Shown here piece after piece: positions 13,601-25,600 of a stretch of 64,000 bases of DNA (positions within the stretch are counted from its first letter, which is position 1; every line of letters starts with the position of its first letter). The notes below the pieces were generated by a model. The model saw nothing but the letters and a program-made list of their open reading frames with translations. It made no database searches and was not told the origin of the DNA. Source of the DNA: Tubiluchus corallicola (lineage: Eukaryota; Priapulida; Priapulimorpha; Priapulimorphida; Tubiluchidae); the NCBI GenBank assembly GCA_030141605.1, contig JAQGDQ010000505.1:32615-96614 (forward strand), read 5' to 3'. Position numbers and translations under genes: made by a program.

Positions 13601-16600
13601 CCTCAACTTCAACGTGGATTATCTCAGATGAGAAATAACATAGAGCGATGAGCTTGGTATCAAAATGATCCTCATGAAATGAAAATTCAGGACATGTGAA
13701 TAACTAGAAAAGCTTAATTGCCGACTTATGGACGATTTTGTTATGCAAGCACACATATAAACTATTTTACCTGGTAAAATTACAGCAAGTTTCGTGAAGA
13801 GGTATCATACGATCATTTTTAAGCATATTAATTAAATGGTACTTTGAAAATACGACGGCAAATAGCACTGCAAACGAAAGTCCCTAATACAAGTTTCTTA
13901 CACAGATTTAACTGTCAACGTGATCTCCAACTTCTGAATAACACAATTGTCAATAATCTTAACGAACTTTAATGGTGCAAGATGACAAGTCGTGATAGCG
14001 CTTTCACTATACAAATTAGCAACAGCAAAAGAATATGATGATAGTAAGTAGCAACCTCACACTTGTCTGAAAAATGACTCAACAAAGATGCAAACACTAA
14101 ACTAATACATACTGCTTTTCTCCTAGCATTCCTCCCAGGCAACACCCCAACAATGATTGCCTGTCTCTATGGCAACAAACAAAACAAAGCACATTAAAAC
14201 AAAAAATATTATTATGAGTCACAAAACAAAAATGCATATGATTTTAACATGCCAGTACAGAGTCTCTCATAGAAGCTTTAACTTTTGGGGGCTCTGCAAC
14301 ATGCCACATATAATTACGACTAATGGAATAAGCTGCAGTATTCTTCCACCAAATAATTTATTAACGTTTGTCTGACTATTGTTGACATATTGTAAAATTA
14401 TTTTGTTATTATATTTAACAGTATTGTAAACTGTAAGTTTAATTTGCTTGACTATAATTATGTCATGTTTTGGTGAAGCAGTTTGGTTTGAGGCAGTCTA
14501 ACTAGCTCAAAGATTGCGAGCATTATATGTGTTTACTGTAGTAAGAGTTGGACGCCTTGCTAGTCTGCTTGTCAAACCACGAAAAAGTTCTTGCTAACAA
14601 TATATTCATTAAAATGTTTGAAATTTCCAAGCATGCCAATATGAAATATCATCCCTGTAAAAATTGTTTCAGAGGCATTCTAATAATGTTATGGAGTTCA
14701 ACAAATAATCTTATTACACAAAGATTCGTTCATCATCACTATCTTTGTATGCATGATGATTTGCATAGCTCAAACCTATGCAAAAAATACAAATACGTGT
14801 ATAGCAAAACAATATCAGGTTTCATTGAATGATAACATAATAACTATCTCTACATATTATAAACCCAAATTTCCACTTTTTTCAAACAATCTATTAAAAA
14901 CTTGAAGCTGTACATATACCTTTAGCTGTTCAATTTGCCTTATTATAGCCTTTAGATAAGCCCCAAGTAACTGAGGCCAATCAGCTAGGATATTCTGTGT
15001 ATCTTCACCAATGCTTCTTAACACGTCCAGATCTCCTAGCAATGACTCTTCGCACGAAGTGCATTCTGCGAAATACATTTGAAAGTTAGAAAATGCACAC
15101 TTTGCCTAGTGATGACTTTGAAAGAAATGTTTAAACGGAATGTAAATGCTGACTTACCAACACCGAAACATTCAACCGATGGGGAAGTATTCGTGGCATA
15201 AAACGACGAGCAGTAATCGCATCGCCTGCCAAATGTATTAGGCTTACAATCACAATGACCCGTCTGTGCATCACAAGACTTGCCAAGAGAACCTTCCGGA
15301 TCACAACCACATACTACAGGAATAAAAGATATTTTAAACAGCTTATGATTATATCTTCTTGCCATTGTTTTTGCTGTGTAGAGAATACTGGAATGGGAGC
15401 AATGGGACAACAATGACACTGGTCACACCATAGATCTTCCATTTTTAAATAACATAATAATTATTGAAGATGCACAATCAAACAACCTTTGAAATGTATT
15501 TTCACAACAACACAACAAAAATAGTAAAATATATAAATGCCCAACAACAATTATCACAACAGGCAAAATTTTATCATAAAAGGCAAAAAAATCAACAATT
15601 TAAAGAGTTGAAAGATTTTAGATAATTTTAAGTACTATGGTAATGCCAATGATAAAATTTTCTGACGGACCTTGTTTTTAATAAGCATAATAATAATCAT
15701 GAAATCTCCTAGTCACTGAGCATTAAAATTCATATGATAACTATGCAATCTTGTCAGTCAGAGAGTACTGAATTGCAGAATGCAAAAAACGCAAGTTTTA
15801 ACCATGCATAGACATGAATACATGAAAGAGCCAGTTTCTAGGAATCACCACATTTATTGAGCGACGGTAGTTTTGACTGTATAGCCTTTATCAAACTAAA
15901 ATCAAATTGATTTATAACTTGATGATGGCTATAGTAGCCGAGACTCGATAAACATGGTCATACATAGACAATTTGGAAAGTTCCAGTAGCCAGCAGCACA
16001 ACGATCACATCTTCGTCCATTGACATGGACCAAGCAGGGACACTGTCCTCCATCAGATTCACAGATATGACTTGACGAACCATCCAGATCACAATCACAC
16101 ACTGAAAAATGGATCACAATAAAAAAATCATTTAATACATATATTTAATACATATATAATACACATATCATACAATACATATCATTTAAACTTTGCTAAG
16201 CTTGTACTTAACAATTTTCAAGAATGTAAATCACACATTTACCAGCTTACTCGAGTTTACTATGAATTTTGCAAATTTGAAACACATGCAGAAAAAGTTC
16301 ATATTCATCACCTAACAATGACCACACAAAAATATTAAAACAACAGCTATGTAACTAGAAAGACAACTTAATGGCAATTTGCCATTGTTGTCAAACTTAG
16401 CTCATTACAGATGTTTAACAACACTTAGTGTGTCAATTCGCACTGTGTACAAAATGTTATGAGAAGTTTCTTTGGCTGACTAACTAACAAACACTGATGA
16501 CACATATCCTTACCATACTTATTATTCATCCCAATTTACTTAAAACAGTCGAAGATTTTTAAGCCTTATTTTGGCAATCCTGTCACTCCACAGTTTATTT

Positions 16601-19600
16601 TTCTTAATTTTATAATTATGTATATTTTTAAAGGATATAGAGGGAACACTTCAAGTTATTCAACAAAACAACTGGCAATACAACAGCTAATCAACCTGCA
16701 TAGACAGCAACTACAGCAGAAACAAGCCAGGAGCAGGGCCGGATTATCTTATAGGCTAGTATAGGTTGTAGCCCAGGGCCCCTCAAGCTTGGGTGCCCTA
16801 AACATTTAACATTTGATAACAATTCGATTTTTCACTACGGTTGTGTTGAAATGTGTGCTAATTTCGTTTGCAATAAACAGTAAAATAGTGGCATTTTAAA
16901 AAAAAAAATTTTACCGACAAACAAAAGATAGGCAGTCTAGTTTATTTAAAGAATTCGTAATAAGTTTACTTCGAGCTATGTAAATGTCGATAAAATATTA
17001 GTAAACAAAAATCAATGTGGATACAGACGAGTTAGAGGGTGGCTCCGTCTGATGGGCCCCATAATTTCATTAGGCTAGAGGCCCCAATAGGTCATAATCC
17101 GGCCCTGGCTCGGAGGCTATAATAATAATTAATTTTGAAAGAACATCGTTGTTTGTGTCGTACAAGCGTTATGATTTAAAAACCATGAGTGTAAAGTTAA
17201 CTATTAAACTTAGTTAACATAGACTTTAAAATAAAGTGAAATACTTGACGTGCAGCACTGCAGGTCAGTCTGTGATATGTTCTCTGGTCTGTAATAACCC
17301 TCAGCACAGGCTTCACAATGTGGACCTACTGTGTTATCCTAACAAAAAAAGGAGTTTTGTGTAACAACATTATCTAATTAAACAGTCCATACCATAAGTT
17401 TAAAACTCTTGAGATTTGCTTAAAAAATACAGATTTGGATTAATTATAAATTGACAATCTAAGATTGTAACATTATTAACCCGAGAAAAATGTCTAAAAT
17501 GCAAGACAAGCCAAAGAAAATATGATTATTCAAAACCTGCTGCCCAGAACTTCATAAAAAATGAGCAAAACCCCTCACCTCGCATTTTAAACACACTCCC
17601 GTGTCATTGTCATCACCATCATCTGGGTCCGACCACTGTTTCATCACAAATGTTTCGGGTGTGATGCTACGTGTTATAAACTCACTAACTGAGGAAGACG
17701 TAGTTACAGTTGATGACCATGGTTTCATTGTAAAGGTCTGAGGCTTCGTACTACGTGTCACAAACTCATTAGCTGAGGAAGACATGGTTTCCACTGACGA
17801 CCAGGTAGTAGCAGCTGTGGTATCATATTCCATGGGTACTCCAACGCATTCCATTGAGTGATTGTTACAGTTGCACTCTAGATTATAATTTTGCAACGTT
17901 GAATTTATCTTTAAGTGATATACCGGTATGATATACATCAGCTAGATGTGGTTCTAACAAAATGTACTGCTAATAAGTTCACAACGACAATAATTCAATT
18001 GTCTTCATTGAAAACAGGCAACAATGCTCTTATACACCAATAAGTAACTTAAATATTTGATTCCCCAAAGCAACAAAACTTTTAGCAAAGAATCTGTCCT
18101 TTCCATTAGACATGCTGTGAGAAAAATGGACAGACTACAATTAAAATCTCACGCATTAAAGATTTTGTGTAATACAAAGTACACAGTTGATTACAGCGTG
18201 TTTTACTGCCTCTCTCACTGGCAATGCTGTTATTACATTATTATCTTCTAGCACACACCGAAGCATTTTGATTGCTTGACTGCACACAATTGATTTTTCA
18301 GTGTGGCAAATTTTTGTCATGTGTTATATGCCTATCACTTTCTATAGGGATTAAACTATATAAATTTTCTCTATACATAATTTGTGTGCTCGCATAGCAA
18401 AATCGTCTATAAGTTGGCAATTAAGTTTTTCTAGTTATTCACATATCCTGAATCTCCACTTCATGAGGATCATTTTTATAGCAAGCTCATCACTCTATGT
18501 TATTTCTAAGAAGAGATAATCCACGTTGAAGTTGATGTGCAGGTTATGCACTGAAAAACATAACCTTGAGAAAATCACTGTTAAAGTTAACCATTGTTTT
18601 TTTCGCATCTCTGAAAAACACTTAGCAACCATACGAAAGTGTGGTTGCTATGGACTTTACAAGAGCATGCTGAAGCTACGTTTAAATCCAGTAGATGGCT
18701 CTTCCTGACAAAGATTTGGCCTTGCAAAAGAAAAAACCCAAAACAAAATGACAACTTCCTGGAGCTACAATTGTATTTGAAAATAGGATTTTTTTACAAT
18801 TGCATTACTAGTTTCTAGACACAAAAATGGGTAAGGAGTTATTTGAACACTTTCTTGATAATTTGATGCCAGAATATGAAAACCCAATATATTTAGCATT
18901 TGTTTTCATAAAAAATGAAAAATCGACATTTGACCACATTTTTGGTGCTTTCTACTTGGAAGCATCATATCGTAGTTTTAACTATGCCAACTTATGGTCG
19001 GTCTTGGTTTGCAAGCACACATATATTTCTGTGTAATTGAGTTATTTATATTATACATGCATATATAATGTGCTACCATAGTCATATTAAGTATGCTAGC
19101 CTAGCAATATTGGAACCTGAACACTGGAACGGCTGCTGTTTGGAACCAGTCTGCATGTAATATCCACGACAACATCCTCCGCAATTGATGCCACAAGCAT
19201 TGTTCTCGCATACGCATTGGTACTGTTCCAAAGTCGAATTCCATTCACAGTCTTTGCCGTGCCCATTGCAAATGCAACGTCCGCCAATTTCAATTTCGCG
19301 AATACTGTAATAATACTGCAAAAGCGAGTTGTAAGTATTAAGGCAGTCTTAACTGCGCTTCTTGGCAATATTGCAAGATACAATTTATGAGATACCAATA
19401 TTTATAATTATTAAAGCATAATCGTGAATCTTCTGTTTATGTTATGTGATTACCACATTTGGTTATATTTGTGCTGCTTGATGATGCCTGCCGTTTTACA
19501 AACAAATCGTTCTGATTTTATTAGCTTCAGCCATAGCAATGAAAGTAATTTCGCACGAGATAAGTAGCATGCAAATATAATTTACGCACTTGCATGATTA

Positions 19601-22600
19601 AGTCTGTGTTATAAGTATCCTCTAGTCACAAATTATATAGAAGTGAGATTAACATAGCATGGGATTTTTTATAATCTTCATCATAAAAAAAGCAAATCAA
19701 ATGGCATGATCGTGAAAAGGTCAAAGGTTAAATGCACCAGACAACGCACTTGTGTACACATGACAATGCCTCGCAGCCCATGCTATTGTAATTGTAACAG
19801 TTTTAACAGCTAGCTAGAACCCTAACTAGTTCCTTTTTTCTTGTTCCAAGCAAGATACTGCTAGTATATCACTCTACATATAGACCAGCGCATAATTAAG
19901 TAAAGTGCATGTAAAACAATTCGAGTTACTAAACTGATGTGGCAACCGGCTTTGCTTTACCCACATGTCACGTGACTGTTGTAGTTAAGAAGTGTTGCTG
20001 TGGTACACTTAAGCTTTGATCTAAAGCAACTGCACGTGCACACATAGAAACTGTGAAAAGGCATATTAAACAGCATCTACATTCTCACCCTGTTCCTAAC
20101 ATCGCTAGCTTCTCGTGGTCCAATTTTATCACCACCCAAAGTGTGAAGTTCATGAAAGCGAAAACGAACATTAGTAGCCTTCGTCCATTCCTACAGTTAT
20201 AATATTTGCAAACATTTTACATCAATAAACTCTACATAGTGGTACCACTCTTTAAACTTTGGTATAGTACAGTGAGGAATTGACCTCCTCCTCATGCAGG
20301 GAGTATGCTACTCCTTGGCTATTTTTCTTACTTACGAACACAATTCATCAGACTTTGGCACATTTCAACGCGAGAACGCATGGCAAAATTCCTCATAAGT
20401 AATTCTGCTGCAAGCTAGGAGCTATGCATCCTCCTCGTGAGGAATTTTGTTCCATTTTCATGAGGAATCCACAAGGAATTCAGTCTTAATTTAACTACAT
20501 AATTACTTCTTTCTTACTTGACAAACAACAACACATTTCAGTACAAAATTCTAAAATTAAATTTCTCCTTTAACAGACTGACAATTTTATTAATACAACA
20601 TCAATGGCTATATTCGTGAAAAAATCACGCATACATTTGTTTTATATATGTATATTTTCAAATTTTGAACTTAAAGGAAAACAGGAGATTGTGTAAACAT
20701 TGGTTCAGAATAAAGAATGCTCTAAAATATTGAAAACTACAATAGTTTTTCTTAAATCAAAGCTTACATTAAATAAAAATTACCAAATTTTGTTAAATTT
20801 TTAAAGCTGTGCACGGCTCAGTGATACCAAGATTGGCACCTTTTGACACATTCGCGTGGCCAACAAATAGAAGGCAGTACCATGATAACCATGATCACGA
20901 AACGTTAGTTTCTGACGTCATGTGACGTAGAGAGTATTTTCGTGACATCACGTGTTTAAGCAGTAAGAACTTACGCAAGTGTGTTTGAGTGTTTGACGCA
21001 CAAGGGAAGATGCATGCCATTGCACAAACTGTGGTTAGTTTCTGATGTAAGCAATAGCTGTGTTCGGTTACCATTAATTAACTTTCTAAGCTAATTATAA
21101 GAAGCTAATTGCTAACATTTAAAAAATGTATGTTCTGGGGAGTAAATTAAAATGAGACTGAGTCTAACGAATCGATTGATTTTCCTTTAACAGGTCTGAC
21201 ATTACATTGACTAACATTATTAATTGTGCTTTGTATATGAGAAATACAGCAAATATAACTTAATTTTAAACATTGTTATACAGCATAAAACTCGCAAAGC
21301 AGCTGCAGCTAACTGAACTTTCTTGCTGCATGGAATTTTGAGAAAAATCGGAAGTTATGAGAAAATTTTCTGATTTTCTGACAGCAATTCCTTGTGCCTT
21401 TTTCCTTTGCGTCCTCACTGTGAAATGAGCCTTACTTTAAAAAAAACTGTGGAAGGCCGAAAACAAGTAGTTACTACACATTTGCAAGTAGTTGCTACAC
21501 AATAAATATTGCATGCCACAATCTTGGTGCATAATTAATTTTAAAAGGATTCTAAAATTTATATTCTAAATATGTCTAAAACTGTAGGAGTGTTTACCTG
21601 CAACTGAACACTCCAGTCAAAGTATAATGAGCTTGGCCGTCCATTTATCAAGCTAATAATGATCTGTAAAAAAACATTTGTAATTGGTTGTCTGTAGTGG
21701 ACTCACAACAAATGCAGCCATGAAGTGTTCAATTTACAGAAAAATCGGACGATTGTTAGTTTAAAATAAAGTATGCCCTAAAATATTGAAAACTACAACA
21801 GTTTTTTTTAAATCAAAGCTTACATTAAACAATAATTACATCGGATAGTAAAATTTTGTTAAACTTTCAAAACTACACGTGGCTCAGCGAATCAACTAAG
21901 ACTGGCAATGGCGCCTTTTTGTCACATTCAAGTGGCTGACAAATAGGCGAGGTACAGCGATAAGCAAGATGGTGAACTGCAGTGTTCATCTGCTCACTAT
22001 GACGTCAGTGTGATGTAGAGCTCATTTTCTTGACATCACATCAGTGTCTTATAGCAATCTTTGCTTACGCAAATGTGCTTGATGCGCAGGGAAAAGGCCT
22101 AACATTGCACAAGCTCTTTTTAGTTTGTGACTTCAGCGATAACTCTGTTTGGTTGCCGTTAATTAATGTTCTGAGGTAATTATTCAAATATTAGAAACAA
22201 TTGCTAACTTTATAAGCAAGAAAATGTATATTTTGCACCGTAAATTAAAATGACATTAAGTCTAAACAATAGTCCAGTTTTCTTTTAAATAGCAAACCAC
22301 TGTACTTTCAGTAAAAATGCTTCATCAAAAACAGCTTCTTGGCAGATTAAAATCCTGTAAGCATTTTCAGCAACTACCAACTATTTAATTTTGTCTTATA
22401 GATAAGGTCTTGATGGCTAAAGCCTCAAAAGCTATTTGTCCATACAACACTTGTAAACATTTGCTGAGCACAAATAAAAAACTTTTTCCGTCAAAATATG
22501 TAAAATAATTATGATCACATTTCTAAAGCAAAAAACTTTAAGCTACCTTAAAGTAACTTAGGTACAGATGAGCAACATAGGCTCAAAGTGCACTATAGGA

Positions 22601-25600
22601 TATATGAAATGATGTCAAAATGTGCACTGGATAGAGTGGCAAGATAACAAAAAAAAATTTGCACATGTATTTTACTTTTTAAATTACACTTCAAGGGTAT
22701 ACACAGAGTAAAACAAGTAGCAAATTATAATATTTCGACTAAGAAGGCATACCTCACTATCTTCAAATGGAACAATACTTGAAAACTGTGTTGTGCACAA
22801 AACATCATTATTATGTGCAGGAAACTCCTTTGGCTCAACTCCATATATCCATGGGCAGTCCACATCTTTTTTAACAAAATACTGCCATGAAGAATAAGTC
22901 CTCCCATGGTCCACAGACTTTTCTAATACCCAAGTCTTTGGTTTGGGAGAATTTGCCATGCTAATTTTTATGTATGCAACATAAAATGCCTATACAATAC
23001 AGACAGATAATAAATTCTAATTGAATGACACAGCAGTGATGGGGTTAAAAATCGCCATGTATTTTGTAGCTTGAATATGTTTTGGTCAAAACAGCATAAG
23101 TTTGTGTAAAAGTGTTTGTATATGTTTAAAGTTAGTGCAAATCCAGCACAATTTGAATCAGTATTGCCACGCAAAATGAAAATTAATGTTTTAGTGTAGA
23201 CTAAGGTTTGAACACAAAACATTTAGCTGGTAACATAAAACAAAGCTGATCTTTAAGGTCAAGGTCAAAGTCAATATAATATGTACTACAGTTATTTTGT
23301 CCCCGCTTGCACTAACTATGTGCTGAGTTTTATTGGTGTGATATCAGTGAACTTTTCAGGTATAATGCAAAATGTTCTGCACCTAACGTGAAACCACCTC
23401 ACTAATCTTCAGTCAACTACCAGACTAAAGGCAATACCACTGCAACCAAATTTAGCCATAAAAATTTAATGAGAAACAGTGTACTCAAAATGTAAACCTA
23501 AACAGTTCACATACCTGATTTAAGTTAAAAGTTATGTTAACCTCCTGAATGCCCACTTGTGATTGCCACCAGTTATTTGTACCATCTACTATATTCTCAA
23601 CAGGATAAGATGCAGTTGTCACATTACTATCACAAATACCACATTTCTGTCCCTGTTTTACAAATGCAAGAAACTTAGTCATCACAGATTTATTAACACT
23701 CTTACACTCTATAAAATGGAATCCAAAAAGCTTAAAAAAAAATTACCAAAAAATTAAAAACCCCTACTCGGCCCGAACTTTCACGCCTAATCAAAAACTG
23801 TGCTCAGTATTGTCAACACACATTCAGCTGATTAGTAAAATCCCCCAACACCTCTCCCTCCACCATTTCATCTTATTTCACCTCACTTTCTATCTTTCTA
23901 TCCTATCTTTCCAATCCTATCTTTCATGCTATCCTATCTATATTTAAAGAGAAGTTGCAGTAAATATGTCACAAATGATAATTAAAATAAGTAACAAATA
24001 TTTATATGCATGTATTTACTATTTGTAGAAAGACATGAAAAAGAAGGTCCTGGACAGTGCTTTATTGGCTGGCGTCTTTTACAACGTTGAAACCTGGAAC
24101 TCCAATTTGAGGTATACTATAGTACAAGCAACGTATCTAGAACTGTTGAAGTCTGTTTTATCAGTGAGAGCAAGCACGTGCAACAAACTAGTCCAAATAG
24201 AAAGTGGATATTCTTCATTTAAAGTATGGCTAACAACACGCCAGATTAATATGTAGTTAAACTGTCTTCTGAACCGGAGAAACATGAGCCTCTAACGACT
24301 GCATTGAATATTAACAGAGCTGTTAACGGGAAGTTATCGAAATGTTTGGAAGAATTACCGAGCAACAAAGCTATTTTTCTAGAAAGGAGTAAGCAAGAGT
24401 TAATTGCATCTATAGAAAGAAGTGATTCCACTAAGCGCGTGACGTATAGATTGCTAAACACAGAATTAAAGACTCCTACAATTCCTTACGGAACTCTTGA
24501 TCGGCATCGTATTGCTTTTACAAGGCTTCGTCTGCAGTCACATAACCTTCGAACAGAAGCTAGACGGTGGAGCCGAGAACGTAGAGAGCACAGATTGTGT
24601 GACTCTGGTGCAATACAAACAGAAATCCATATTATTAGTGAATGCCCACTAACAGAACAAGTTATGAATAATTATCGTAACACAAACTTCTCAGACTGTG
24701 CAGAATTCTTTGAAAATGAGCTATCTTGTATCATTTGTTATGAACTATTACGCAAAGTAGACAGTGATTAACATCGTCTCACTTTCTTGCTTGACACAGT
24801 GGATCTATGTCACTGTACCCGCAAACATTTTGGACCGAAATTTGTTACCTTGCTGGTTGTTACCCGACTAATATAATGTTTATTTGAGAAAATTTTGGTC
24901 AAATCTACTACTACTAGATCTCCAAGAAATTATAAATATAATGTAAAAAATTCAGTGTCACCTTTAAATGAGAAACATTTCAAAAAAGGCCACAAAAATT
25001 ACTAGAATCCAAGTGCGCCAATTCTGATGCTGTCCCTCATTTAGCAGGAATATGTAGTTAAAATAGTGTACATTAGAGATACTGGGTAATATGGTAGGAA
25101 GAAGCTACTCGCTCAGGCAAAGCACCATTTCTCATTCCTTGCCAACAGCTGGCGCCACAAGTTCTGTTCTATGCAGCTTTGATATCCACATTATACAGCT
25201 GCTGTATTGCCACGTACCAAAACTATTGTATCTGTGTATTAATAGCAGCTAGGTTAACAGAAAAACGTTGAGGGTTTAAAGGGATAACAAGCAAAGTTAA
25301 TCCTGTAATTAGAAATAGTTTTGATCGCCTCTACAACTCTCCTAATACTGCAGCTAAGAAATTTATTATGAAAGCTAGCCCTACACAGAGCAAAATTACA
25401 GATAAGGTCAGAAATTAGTAATAGGAAGAACAAGTCATAACTTTAAACAAGATTAACTGCACAAAAGTTACTTCTTTCACTCAGTCATTATCAGAATACA
25501 TTAAACGAGCAGACATCAGTGAATATTTCACGTACCCTGAATAAACCACTGGCAGTCATAAGGCAATACTGTTCGCGTGCCTTCATTCCACAGGTAGAAG

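Noticed and set aside
24035-24771. Independent host gene
   Set aside because: Reverse-transcriptase tail motifs and a frameshift mark it as a LINE remnant.
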